From JBBRNH01 sp038230415 (GTDB taxonomy: Bacteria > Bacteroidota > Bacteroidia > Cytophagales > Spirosomataceae), in NCBI GenBank assembly GCA_038230415.1, contig JBBRNH010000002.1:62001-126000 (forward strand): DNA of 64,000 bases, in the 5' to 3' direction. Below the pieces are notes generated by a model. The model had not been told where the DNA came from. It saw nothing but the letters and a program-made list of their open reading frames with translations, and ran no database searches. Below, one piece after another: positions 45,158 through 53,414 of the stretch. The stretch's first letter is position 1, and each line of letters starts with the position of its first letter. The position numbers and the translations under genes were made by a program.

Positions 45158-45196
45158 GAGAACGAACAACGTAATCTTTTTACGCTGTTCGTTCTC
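45158..45196. terminator. Hairpin inside cassette
   Basis: 16-base arms with one mismatch (GAGAACGAACAACGTA at 45158-45173 against 45181-45196) and a 7-base T-rich loop. Lies 440 bases beyond the AraC stop; may be a terminator or a recombination site. Confidence 0.45.
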
Positions 45197-45485
45197 GTAC
45201 CATTTGGCCGCATATAAAATCGAATCAGGGGTTCTTACTGCAAACAGGCGGATTTACACGATAGTGAACTAACTAATTAGTCGGCACCTATTTATCAAAC
45301 ACTTAACTATACATTATCATTAAGGATTTCCTTTTTGATAGGCTGGGTTAGCCCCTTAAATTAGCCAGAATCGAAGATTTTGATGCCTGTTTCAGAAGAC
45401 CCTTTTTGATAATAGCTTGATTAACAGTGCTCAGGCTCATTCAACTATAATTCCTGTTTTTTAACGTGTAAATCCCGGTACAGCC

Positions 45486-45511
45486 GCTGGCCGCTTAGCG
45501 GAGCGGCCAGC
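45486..45511. terminator. GC-rich hairpin inside cassette
   Basis: Perfect 10-base arms GCTGGCCGCT (45486-45495) and its complement (45502-45511) with a 6-base loop, GC-rich in an otherwise AT-rich stretch, about 130 bases beyond the AraC stop. Confidence 0.5.
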
Positions 45512-45637
45512 TTGCAACAAGAACCCTTATTATACACAATGATCTATACAATATTATTAGTCAAGATGACCAGGATATTACTCATCGATTTTGAATTAGG
45601 TTTTAGAGATACCAAAAAGTGTAATCAGACCTAATCT

Positions 45638-46549
45638 TTAATAAAAAGATTGTCTAAATTTCAATGGCGAAACGCCTGTTTTAGTCTTAAATAACTTACT
45701 AAATGATTGCGGATATTCAAAACCCAACTGGTAAGCGACTTCACTAATTGTTAAGCTGGTAGTTGACAGTTTTTCTTCCGCCTTTTTTATTAACTTATCA
45801 TGAATAAGCTGTTGGGTATTTTGGCCGGTCAGCGAACGCAGCATATCACTTAAATACCTTGGGGAAACATTCAGACGCTCTGCCAGATACTTGACCGTTG
45901 GCAGACCCTCGCTTAGGTTTTGATCATTGTTAAAATATTCGTCCAAGGCTTCTTCCAGCTTTTGCAACAGGCCGTTACTCACGGCTTTACGCGTGATAAA
46001 CTGGCGTTTGTAAAACCTGTTCGCGTAACTAAGCAACAATTCGATCTGGGCGATCATTACTTCCTGGCTAAAATCATCAATCCGGCCAATGAGCTCCTCC
46101 TCCATTATTTTAAGAACTGAAAGGATTGTCGCCTTTTCCTTATCTGAAAGATGTAAGGCCTCGCTTGTCGAATAGGAAAAATAGCCCAACTGCCCAATTT
46201 TTTTGGCGATAGGATAGCCTTGTAAAAAGTCGGGATGTATCAACAAGGCATACACGGCATGATCTACCGGATCATCGCCAGCTCCAACGAGCTGATTTGG
46301 GGCGGTAAATAACATACTGCCTTCATCAAAATCATAATAGCCCTGCCCATATCTAAGCCTTCCGCTCAATTTCGTGATTAACTTTATTTTGTAGAAATTG
46401 TGGACGGCATAGTCAGGCGTTTCAACACCGACGATCTGAGTGTCAATATTATTTATTAAACTGATCAGTGGGTGCATGGGTTTACCCAAACTTAATGCAC
46501 GGTGTACCTCAGTTATGGAGTCAAATCTATGCACCCTATTTTTCTCCAT
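45638..46549 (-). CDS. AraC-family regulator, HPL-subfamily copy 4 (cassette cargo)
   Basis: 303 residues from the ATG at 46549 (MEKNRVHRFDSI). Signature SLGKPMHPLISLIN, sensor motif RYGQGYYDFDEGSMLFTAPNQ and AraC domain with LAERLNVSPRYLSDMLRSLTG and ISEVAYQLGFEYPQSFSKLF. Markedly more AT-rich than surrounding genes, closest to the copy at 28919-29839, which suggests transfer. It lies 155 bases after the SDR gene on the same strand within the cassette. Confidence 0.92.
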   Translation of the reverse strand: MEKNRVHRFDSITEVHRALSLGKPMHPLISLINNIDTQIVGVETPDYAVHNFYKIKLITKLSGRLRYGQGYYDFDEGSMLFTAPNQLVGAGDDPVDHAVYALLIHPDFLQGYPIAKKIGQLGYFSYSTSEALHLSDKEKATILSVLKIMEEELIGRIDDFSQEVMIAQIELLLSYANRFYKRQFITRKAVSNGLLQKLEEALDEYFNNDQNLSEGLPTVKYLAERLNVSPRYLSDMLRSLTGQNTQQLIHDKLIKKAEEKLSTTSLTISEVAYQLGFEYPQSFSKLFKTKTGVSPLKFRQSFY

Positions 46550-46704
46550 CTCGAAAACAGTTTTACTTAAATAATGACCATCCAACTATCTTTCCAATTA
46601 CCACGTTTATACTCTTACTTTTGCTCATGGTTAATTAACAAAATTTCGCAAACCGAATGACGATGTCAATAGATGGCCACGCTTAATGAGTTAGAAACAG
46701 CCAG

Positions 46705-47736
46705 TTACACCGATGCATTAGTAATACCCGTCAGGACTGCGCTACTCTGCCATAGCTCGTCAGCATTGTTTTTATCGTAGGAATCCACCGAGGAGCGGAT
46801 CTCTTTGATCCCCTCAAAGTATTTTCCATTGGTGGTGCTTAGCGCCGGGTCTGTGATGAGCCTGGCCAGCGCAAACCCGGACTCCTCAGCCGAGTGAATG
46901 TTCTTAATAATCAGCATTCGCAATAAAGGCAGGATTTTGGGCATCACGAAAAACCACATAAACTTCATCAGACCTGTATACTCACGGGCTAGCCCGGTTC
47001 CCGGCATCAAACCCGGGTCGAAGGCATTAACAGTAATTCCTTTCGACAGTCGCGAAGCGAGTCCGTAGGTAAAGTATATATTTGCCAGCTTGGTCGTAGA
47101 ATACCGCCTGCCACGGTCTGCACGCTCGTCGTCGTTTGCCGCAGCCGGTCCAAGCTCCCCCTTTGCCAGTGCCGCTGTTAAGTTCCAGGCAGGCACCGGC
47201 ACTGCCGAGCCGGAGGGAACCTTCGCCAATTCTGCCGGGTCGTGCACACCGCTGGCAACGACGACTATGCGTGCCGGCTTGGTTAGCAAGGGCAACACCA
47301 GATTTACCAGCAGGTAATGCCCAAGATGACTCACTCCGAACGTCGACTCGAAGCCATCGACTGTGAACACCTTTGTACCCTGCATGGCTGCGTTGCAAAT
47401 AACGCCATGCAAAGGGGGCAGTTCTCCGGTATTCAGCCTTCGTTCGAGCTCGGCAGAAAAGGTGCGAACCGAAGCCAATGAGCCCAGGTCAAGCTTCATC
47501 GCTTCTACTTTTGCGCCAGGTGCTGCGGCTTGGCGAAGGTTCTCGACCGCCGTTTGGGCTCGGGCCATGTCCCGGCAAGCAATCACGACGTGCCAAGGCG
47601 ACGAAGCGACCAGAAGCGAGTGCGCGCAAGCGTACCCCAAACCCGAATTACCTCCGGTGATGACAACAGTTTGCAGTGATGAGAGTGAATGGCCTTCCAG
47701 GTTTTGTTGCCTTAGAGACTTCCTTTCATTTTCCAT
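46705..47736 (-). CDS. SDR oxidoreductase, protochlorophyllide reductase-like (cassette cargo)
   Basis: 343 residues. Motifs TGGNSGLGYACAHSLL, CNAA in place of NNAG, VVVASGVHDP and YSTTKLANIYFTYGLA, with a long insertion before the active site. This is the pattern of the retinol dehydrogenase/protochlorophyllide reductase-like SDR group; no photosynthetic role is implied. Higher GC than the AraC gene beside it, so the cargo pair may have mixed origins. Confidence 0.9.
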   Translation of the reverse strand: MENERKSLRQQNLEGHSLSSLQTVVITGGNSGLGYACAHSLLVASSPWHVVIACRDMARAQTAVENLRQAAAPGAKVEAMKLDLGSLASVRTFSAELERRLNTGELPPLHGVICNAAMQGTKVFTVDGFESTFGVSHLGHYLLVNLVLPLLTKPARIVVVASGVHDPAELAKVPSGSAVPVPAWNLTAALAKGELGPAAANDDERADRGRRYSTTKLANIYFTYGLASRLSKGITVNAFDPGLMPGTGLAREYTGLMKFMWFFVMPKILPLLRMLIIKNIHSAEESGFALARLITDPALSTTNGKYFEGIKEIRSSVDSYDKNNADELWQSSAVLTGITNASV

Positions 47737-47759
47737 AGTTTCACTGTATTTATTTACGG

Positions 47760-47767
47760 CAAAGGTC
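47760..47767 (-). promoter_or_regulatory. -7-like box for cassette SDR gene
   Basis: GACCTTTG on the minus strand, 23 bases before the ATG at 47736, inside the cassette. Confidence 0.45.
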
Positions 47768-47843
47768 GAAAGTGACTTCTTCTTGCTCGTAAGCTAAATG
47801 ACGAACTTTATAACCGTAATGACGCATAATTGACCTCCCCCAA

Positions 47844-47938
47844 CTAGTACTCCGCCGATTTAATGATTAAAGAAATGAAATTGCTCTCTTCACCAACTGG
47901 CAGTGATAGGCCAAAAATCGTTCTAAGGATCAAATTGG
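47844..47938 (+). repeat. Inverted repeat, right copy (MITE-like)
   Basis: 95 bases identical to the reverse complement of 45042-45136. With its outer end (to 47948) it has terminal inverted ends TAGTACTCC (47845-47853) and GGAGTACTA (47940-47948), the form of a roughly 104-base MITE. Confidence 0.95.
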
Positions 47939-47945
47939 GGGAGTA

Positions 47946-48236
47946 CTACTTTTCTTAAATATTCTTTGTGGCGTTTCGCTGCTGGGTTTGTGGCTGATGG
48001 GGCGGCCATCAAAAGAACCGGAACAGGGCGTTCGGGTGGCTGTGATTATTACCGTCATTTACCGGGCTTCCTTTTTTTATCTGGGTTTCCTGCCCCCTCA
48101 CGTAGAATTTCTGCCCGGCCACGAAGAACCCCCGCACATCGATGGTTTTCCGATCTACCTGAATGTAGTGGCATCGGGTGTGTTTGTGGTGCTGGTGCTG
48201 CTGGGGGTACTGGATATACCGGCGCGAGCATCCTGA
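47946..48236 (+). pseudogene. 3' part of interrupted DUF6640-like membrane gene
   Basis: Reads LLFLNILCGVSLLGLWLMG, then AVIITVIYRASFFYLGFLPP and VFVVLVLLGVLDIP to the stop at 48236. Three hydrophobic helices match the layout of the intact relative at 52024-52449. An internal ATG (47988) could give an 82-residue protein, but it would lack the first conserved helix. Confidence 0.7.
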
Positions 48237-48269
48237 CAGCCAGCCAAGGTCTCCGATCAGTACGTTAGG

Positions 48270-49343
48270 TTAGGGCATCAGGATCACCTTGCCATAGACA
48301 GTTCTGGATTCGGCCAGTGTCATAGCCGCTGCGATCTGGTCTAAGGAAAAACGGGCTGCAATGCGGGGAGTCAGGGTGCCGTCAGCCAGTAACCGCATTA
48401 ACTCGGCAAAATCGGTCTGCATCCGGGCGCGAAACGCGGGCCTACCCGCTCCCGACCAGATGTTGTAGAACGTGGCCCGGCGACCGTTGGGCAGGAGTGT
48501 GAGCCAGGTGAGCTGCGCCAACAGCCCAATGAACCGGACCACCATCGACCCGGTGCCCCGGATGGCCGACGAGATGGCGTAGCACACCAGCATACCCCCC
48601 GGTTTGAGCAGGCCAAACGACCGGGCTACGCTCGCCCCGCCAATGTTGTCGAAAACAGCATCGATCCCGTCGGGAGCTACTTCCCGGATGTGGTGCGCCA
48701 GGTCAGCGTCGGCATAGTCGAACGGTTCCGCCCCCTGCGCCCGCAGCGTGTCGTGGTGGCGGGGCGATGCCGTACCCAGCACCCGAACGCCCGCGTGCCG
48801 GGCCAGTTGGGTGAGGATGGTGCCGACACCCCCGTTGGCTCCGTGTACCAGAATGGTTTGGCCCCGGCCAATCTGCGCCGTTCGGTGCAGGAGTTGCCAG
48901 GCCGTGATCCCGTTGACGACCAGCGTTTCGGCTTCGGCGGGGTCAATGCCGACTGGCACGGTTAACAGGGTTTCGACCGGCAGCACGACGTGGGTGGCCC
49001 AGCCCCCGGTTTTGGTCAGGGCCGCCACCCTTTTTTCCAGCAATGCAACCACGCCCGGCCCCACGGCGACCACCGTACCGACCAGATCATAGCCCGGCAC
49101 AAACGGGAATTTGGGCTGGCCCGGATACCGATCCCGGCGCATGGCCTGCTCGGCAAACGAGATGCCGCTGGCCTCGACCCGGACGATGACTTGCCCGGGA
49201 CCCGGCGTGTGCAGTACCCGGTGGCGGAGGAGCAACCCGCCGGGTTCGACCACACCGGGCAATACCACCTCGGTGATACTGAATTTCGTTCCGCTGGCGG
49301 GTTGTTGGTTGGTCTCGACAGGGATTTCTGTTGTTCGGTGCAT
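48270..49343 (-). CDS. Zinc-independent medium-chain dehydrogenase (quinone reductase-like)
   Basis: 357 residues from the ATG at 49343. GroES-like domain (GPGQVIVRVEASGISFAEQA), nucleotide-binding motif VHGANGGVGTILTQLARHAG and C-terminal SRTVYGKVILMP. NADPH-dependent reduction of quinones or enals is likely. The ATG at 49343 is chosen because a -7 box occupies 49365-49372 within the longer form. It lies 98 bases from the Crp/Fnr gene on the same strand. Confidence 0.9.
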   Translation of the reverse strand: MHRTTEIPVETNQQPASGTKFSITEVVLPGVVEPGGLLLRHRVLHTPGPGQVIVRVEASGISFAEQAMRRDRYPGQPKFPFVPGYDLVGTVVAVGPGVVALLEKRVAALTKTGGWATHVVLPVETLLTVPVGIDPAEAETLVVNGITAWQLLHRTAQIGRGQTILVHGANGGVGTILTQLARHAGVRVLGTASPRHHDTLRAQGAEPFDYADADLAHHIREVAPDGIDAVFDNIGGASVARSFGLLKPGGMLVCYAISSAIRGTGSMVVRFIGLLAQLTWLTLLPNGRRATFYNIWSGAGRPAFRARMQTDFAELMRLLADGTLTPRIAARFSLDQIAAAMTLAESRTVYGKVILMP

Positions 49344-49364
49344 GGCGTTGTCTGTTTGTGGAGA

Positions 49365-49372
49365 CAAAGCTA
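49365..49372 (-). promoter_or_regulatory. -7 box for dehydrogenase gene
   Basis: TAGCTTTG on the minus strand, an exact TAnnTTTG match, 21 bases before the ATG at 49343. Confidence 0.5.
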
Positions 49373-49465
49373 CCGGGCTGCGCCGGGCCGAAACGATAAC
49401 AAAAGATAAGGAATTGGCCGGGGACGAATTATACGCTCAACGCCAATTGGTCTGCGTTGGCCAGG

Positions 49466-50065
49466 TTAATTCCGCTGAATCCGGTGGCGAATCCGGCTCA
49501 GGCTGACGGGGGTGATGCCCAGATAATTGGCGATGTAGTGCTGCGGTACCCGCTGGATGATCTGCTTCTGGCCGTCGTCCAGCAGGCTCCGGTAACGTTC
49601 TTCGGGACTCATCATCAGCAGCCCCGCCACGCGCTCTTCCAGGGCAACCATCAGGTATTCGGCCAGCAGACGGCCAAACTCCTGCCAGCCCGCATACTGT
49701 ACAAACAGGGTTTTCAAGACCGAATAAGGGAAACACACGCAGGTGGTATCGGTCAGGGCCTCGATGGTGACGGGCGAGGGTCGGCCCGTGACGCAACTCA
49801 TGTAGGCACCCGTGAGCTGATCGTCAAAGAAAAAGTAGGTGGTCCGTTCCTCGCCGTCGCGGGTATAAAATTGCCTGAGCATTCCGTCCAGCACCAGGCC
49901 CACCTGATCGGCCACGATCCCCTGCCGGGCGAAGCACTGGTGTTTTTTCAGGGTCTGGATGGTCAGATGAGGCACCAACATGGTCCATTCGTCCTCGGTG
50001 AGGTGGACAAACCAGTCTATTTGCTGACGCAGCCGTAAAGCCGCCGGGGTGGTACTCGCTTTCAT
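49466..50065 (-). CDS. Crp/Fnr-family transcriptional regulator
   Basis: 199 residues. Cyclic-nucleotide-binding fold at about 30-140 (CFARQGIVADQVGLVLDGML; RTTYFFFDDQLTGAYMSCV) and short helix-turn-helix YIANYLGITPVSLSRIRHRI. Close relative of the protein at 19966-20556 (shared TTYF-F motif and LGITPVSLSRIR). It sits upstream of the quinone-reductase-like gene and may control it. Confidence 0.88.
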   Translation of the reverse strand: MKASTTPAALRLRQQIDWFVHLTEDEWTMLVPHLTIQTLKKHQCFARQGIVADQVGLVLDGMLRQFYTRDGEERTTYFFFDDQLTGAYMSCVTGRPSPVTIEALTDTTCVCFPYSVLKTLFVQYAGWQEFGRLLAEYLMVALEERVAGLLMMSPEERYRSLLDDGQKQIIQRVPQHYIANYLGITPVSLSRIRHRIQRN

Positions 50066-50126
50066 TAACGGAAGATGCTGCTCCCGGTAAGCAGCAGCAT
50101 TAGGTAAACGGCCCTGAACCTGGCAA

Positions 50127-50975
50127 CTACTCGGAAACAGGCGTCTCCGGTTTCATGTCGTATGATTTCTGGAGCACGGCAGGGCGGGTGCCAAGACCCT
50201 CCCGGATTTTCTTGGTCCAGTCGTTGTCCATATTTCTTTTGGTCTCCTCGATCATCGATTTGGGTTCCAGGTTGCGGAACGTGTCGATCTCGCCGGCTGC
50301 CACTGCTGTCAGCGTGGCATAGACCGGCTCCGGGTCGAACTGGGCGCGGGGAAAAGCCAGTTTAGCGTAGTCGAACAGCCGCTCGTCGGCGTTGTCCTCC
50401 CAGCTTTGCCAGGTGTCGAAGCCCCGGTCGTTGAACCCCGTCAGGAACGGGCCGGGGTTGACCGTTGCCACTTCCACCCCAAATTCCTGCAACTCCAGGC
50501 TCATCGTCTGGGCGATGGCTTCGACAGCGTGTTTGGAGGCTGCATAAATTCCGGTAAAGGGGTTGACGTTCAGGCCCTCCCGCGAGGACACCCAGACGAT
50601 CCGGCCTTCGCCCCGCTTAACCATTTGCTTGGCGATGCCCTGCGTGAGCAACAGCGGTCCGATAACGTTCACCTCAAACTCGTTCCGCATATTCGCGCCG
50701 GGGATGTCCAGCACCGAGCCACCCTCCAGCACCCCGGCGTTATTGACCAGAATCTCCACCCCCCAGGCCAGAGCCTTGCGCCGGTCCCCGTCGTTGGTAA
50801 CATCGAGTTTTTCCACTTGCAGGGTTACGCCCCGCTCGGCAGCTTCACGCTTGAGGGGCATCACCTGCGCGTAAATCTCGACCGCAGCGATAACATTGAA
50901 TCCCTTCTCGGCCAGTCGCATGGCGGTCTCGAAGCCAAAGCCGGTACCGGCACCCGTGATCAGTACGTTTTTCAT
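50127..50975 (-). CDS. Short-chain dehydrogenase/reductase
   Basis: 282 residues, SDR with TGAGTGFG, NNAG, VWVSSREG and YAASK. The insertion FDTWQSWEDNADERLFDYAK and the long C-terminus are typical of one SDR group common in Bacteroidota. It lies just downstream of an AraC gene, with a 15-base inverted repeat and -7 box in the spacer. Confidence 0.92.
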   Translation of the reverse strand: MKNVLITGAGTGFGFETAMRLAEKGFNVIAAVEIYAQVMPLKREAAERGVTLQVEKLDVTNDGDRRKALAWGVEILVNNAGVLEGGSVLDIPGANMRNEFEVNVIGPLLLTQGIAKQMVKRGEGRIVWVSSREGLNVNPFTGIYAASKHAVEAIAQTMSLELQEFGVEVATVNPGPFLTGFNDRGFDTWQSWEDNADERLFDYAKLAFPRAQFDPEPVYATLTAVAAGEIDTFRNLEPKSMIEETKRNMDNDWTKKIREGLGTRPAVLQKSYDMKPETPVSE

Positions 50976-51027
50976 GTTGACGTTGTAATGTGTTGATTGT
51001 TAGGGGCTATGCACTCGTGCTCCGCCA

Positions 51028-51087
51028 CAAAATTAGACAACCATCCATCGTAAAACTTGTTCCATTCAATCCGATGGTTGTCTAATT
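51028..51087 (-). promoter_or_regulatory. Promoter and palindromic operator of SDR gene
   Basis: Perfect 15-base inverted arms, AATTAGACAACCATC at 51031-51045 and its complement at 51073-51087, separated by 27 bases. The left arm overlaps an exact -7 box (TAATTTTG on the minus strand, 51028-51035), 53 bases before the SDR ATG. Placement right after the AraC stop and over the promoter fits an operator for that AraC protein or a neighbour. Confidence 0.55.
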
Positions 51088-51998
51088 CAAACCCGGCGCA
51101 CCGCCAAGGGAGCCTGGCCGGTCTGCTTTTTGAAAAAGTGATTGAACCGGGTCGGCTCGTCGAAGCCCAGGCTGTAGCCGATTTCGGCCACGTTCCAGTC
51201 GGTGTGGCGGAGCAAGGCCCGCGCTTCGCCGACTACGCGTTCGGCAATGTGGGTGGTGGTGGTTTTGCCGGTTACTTCGCGCACACAGCGGTTGAGGTAG
51301 TTGACGTGTACGTTAAGCTGCCCGGCAAAGTCGCCCGCCGACCGCAGGGCAAACCGGTGGGTGGGTGATTCGACGGGAAATTGCCGCTCAAGCAGGTCGA
51401 GGAAAGCACCGGTCAGCCGCAGTTTGGCGTCGGGTTGCTGGTAGAGCGTATCGGTGGGCCGCAGCTTGAGGGCATAATGAATCAGTTCCGCCGTATAGTG
51501 GCGAAGCAGGTCGTACTTCAAAGCGTAGTCGGACTCGATTTCGGCCAGCATCGTCTCAAACAGGGCGCTCACGGCGGTCTCCTGGTCGGGCGTGAGGGCA
51601 TAGGCCGGGTGGCCACCGGGCTGAAAAAGCGGCTGTTCCAGCAGGCCCGTACCCGGCTGCCCCCGGAAGAATACCTCGCTGAACAGGCAGTAAAACCCGG
51701 TGGGCTGGGCTGCCAGTGCCTGGCAACCGTACAGAACGCGGGGGTTGAAAAACACCAGCGTTGGCCCCGGCATCTCCACGCTCTTGTCGGCGTAATGATA
51801 CACGTAAGGCCCCCGGTTGAGGGCGATTTTATAAAAGTCCCGCCGACCGTAGTGAATCGGCTTGTCGGCGGGTAGCCGTACTGCTTCCAGCCGAAACACG
51901 TTGACCTGCCCAACCGCGCCAACCGCTGGTGGCGGCACGGCGGGCAGTTCGGGGAAGTAGTGCTGATAAAAATCGGTGAGCGATTCGGGCCTGGGCAT
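51087..51998 (-). CDS. AraC-family regulator, DFY-subfamily copy 2
   Basis: 303 residues. N-terminus SLTDFYQHYFPELP, sensor half with IHYGRRDFYKIALNRG and GFYCLFSEVFF, C-terminal AraC domain with VAEIGYSLGFDEPTRFNHFFKK. Clearly paralogous to 31961-32872 (shared LLERQFPxES and TGKTTTxxI). Followed by an SDR gene, the same arrangement as its paralogue. Confidence 0.92.
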   Translation of the reverse strand: MPRPESLTDFYQHYFPELPAVPPPAVGAVGQVNVFRLEAVRLPADKPIHYGRRDFYKIALNRGPYVYHYADKSVEMPGPTLVFFNPRVLYGCQALAAQPTGFYCLFSEVFFRGQPGTGLLEQPLFQPGGHPAYALTPDQETAVSALFETMLAEIESDYALKYDLLRHYTAELIHYALKLRPTDTLYQQPDAKLRLTGAFLDLLERQFPVESPTHRFALRSAGDFAGQLNVHVNYLNRCVREVTGKTTTTHIAERVVGEARALLRHTDWNVAEIGYSLGFDEPTRFNHFFKKQTGQAPLAVRRV

Positions 51999-52023
51999 CT
52001 TTAGGTGAACAACCGTTTAGTCA

Positions 52024-52449
52024 TCAAACTGTTACGCGCTGTCCCAACCGCCTGTTCTCCAGGAAATAGCCGATGGCCAGCAGCGACAGCATCACGACAT
52101 CCACGATGAGCTGGATGGGGAGTTGGCCGGGCCGGGCAAATTCGGGGTCGATCAGGGCCGTCCCCGGAAACAGGGTAGCGCCCACCTGCGTGAGCCAGTA
52201 GTAGCTGGCCAGGGCCGCTGCCAGGCGGAGTTTATACCGCCCGTCGCCGCTGGGCGACCATAAAATCCACAGGGCCGTTAGCCCCAGCGCCGTACCGAGC
52301 AACATCGTCTGGGCATTGTGAAATTTGGCGTGCGGGGGCCAGCGGGGGTTGTAGATGTGCGTGTGGTTCCAGTCGAAAAAATAGGAGCCAACGGTGGCCC
52401 ACAGGGCTACCAGCGTAATCAGGAGTTTACCGGTCGATAACGTTTTCAT
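52024..52449 (-). CDS. DUF6640-like membrane protein
   Basis: 141 residues with four transmembrane helices. The conserved stretch NHTHIYNPRWPPHAKFHNA between helices 1 and 2 is the hallmark; I place it in DUF6640 from memory. The function is unknown. An interrupted relative lies at 44881-48236. It is 25 bases downstream of nothing on its strand except a terminator, and 25 bases after its stop the AraC gene begins, so both may be co-transcribed. Confidence 0.75.
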   Translation of the reverse strand: MKTLSTGKLLITLVALWATVGSYFFDWNHTHIYNPRWPPHAKFHNAQTMLLGTALGLTALWILWSPSGDGRYKLRLAAALASYYWLTQVGATLFPGTALIDPEFARPGQLPIQLIVDVVMLSLLAIGYFLENRRLGQRVTV

Positions 52450-52500
52450 AGCAATGGCGTTGGTTGAAAAGCTAGTGATTTTGGCTTCATAAACTCATCA

Positions 52501-52552
52501 AAAAGTCTCTGTTACCCCACTCAAAACGATGAGCATGGTAACAGAGACTTTT
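52501..52552 (-). terminator. Intrinsic terminator after SDR gene
   Basis: Perfect 16-base arms, AAAAGTCTCTGTTACC at 52501-52516 and its complement at 52537-52552, loop of 20 bases; the outer end of the stem is A/T only. It lies 57 bases past the SDR stop at 52610 on the minus strand. Confidence 0.75.
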
Positions 52553-52609
52553 AATCTGCTTAAAAAATTATCCACAAACTGAAAAGATACTCGCTGCTAA
52601 CCAGCGGGA

Positions 52610-53362
52610 TCAGCCCATGGCGCCACCGTTGGCCAGCAGGTGCTGCCCGTTGACGAACGAAGACAGGTCGCTGGCAAAAAACTCGGCGATGTTGGCCACG
52701 TCCTCGACCGTTCCCAGCCGACCCATCGGGCAGTTGTCGAGCAGCACTTTGCGGGCTTCGGGGAACGCTTTGGGATCGGTAAACACGCCCGACCCGTCGA
52801 TGGCGTAGGGAATAATCGAGTTGACGGTGATGCCCTTATGCCCGATTTCCTTCGCCAGCACCTCCACAATGTAGCGGCCCGGCATTTTGCTGCCCCCATA
52901 AACGGCCATGCCCGGCGTAGGAAACGAGGTGCTGCTGGAGGCCACGTAAATGATCCGCCCCCCGTCGGCTACGTGCCGGGCCGCCTGTTGAATCGTGAAA
53001 TACGTCCCCCTGGCGTTGATGCCGAAGAGTTGGTCGAACTGCGCTTCGGTGAAATCCGTCGTCGGCACTTCCAGCAGTTCCACCCCCGCGTTGGCTACCA
53101 CGATGTCGATTTTGCCGAAGGTGTCTTTGGCCGTCGTGAAGAGCCGCTCAAGGTCGGCTACTTTGGTCACGTCGCCCTGCACGGCAATCACCTTCACGCC
53201 CATCGCCATGATCGTGCTGATGGCTTCGTCGGCAGACGCTTTGTCTTTGGAATAGTTGAGGACGATGTTGGCACCTAAGGCGGCATACCGCTCGGCAATG
53301 GCCCGGCCCAGCCCACGGGCCGACCCCGTGATGAGGGCTACTTTATTGGCTAATATATTCAT
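52610..53362 (-). CDS. Short-chain dehydrogenase/reductase (FabG-like)
   Basis: 250 residues. Motifs TGSARGLG, VANAGVE (in place of NNAG), VASSSTSFPTPG and YGGSK, C-terminal end SFVNGQHLLANGG. It follows another SDR gene (53415-54155) by 52 bases on the same strand and is terminated by the hairpin at 52501-52552. Confidence 0.92.
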   Translation of the reverse strand: MNILANKVALITGSARGLGRAIAERYAALGANIVLNYSKDKASADEAISTIMAMGVKVIAVQGDVTKVADLERLFTTAKDTFGKIDIVVANAGVELLEVPTTDFTEAQFDQLFGINARGTYFTIQQAARHVADGGRIIYVASSSTSFPTPGMAVYGGSKMPGRYIVEVLAKEIGHKGITVNSIIPYAIDGSGVFTDPKAFPEARKVLLDNCPMGRLGTVEDVANIAEFFASDLSSFVNGQHLLANGGAMG

Positions 53363-53414
53363 TGGAAAAGAACGTTAAACACGTTGATTGATGATGATGT
53401 ACCGGACGACTGGC

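Larger units (their letters stand above)
45042..47938. mobile_element. 2.9-kb inverted-repeat-bounded cassette carrying an AraC and an SDR gene
   Basis: A segment bounded by 95-base perfect inverted repeats (about 105 bases with 3 mismatches: 45032-45136 and 47844-47948). It sits inside a small membrane-protein gene. The host frame continues from ...HARLNGLLLF on the left to LLFLNILCGV on the right, so removal with one copy of the flanking repeat (TACTACT occurs at 45032-45038 and 47944-47950) restores a continuous reading. It carries no transposase. Cargo: one AraC regulator and one SDR, both minus strand, plus two hairpins. A composite of two MITE-like elements is the simplest reading. Confidence 0.8.
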
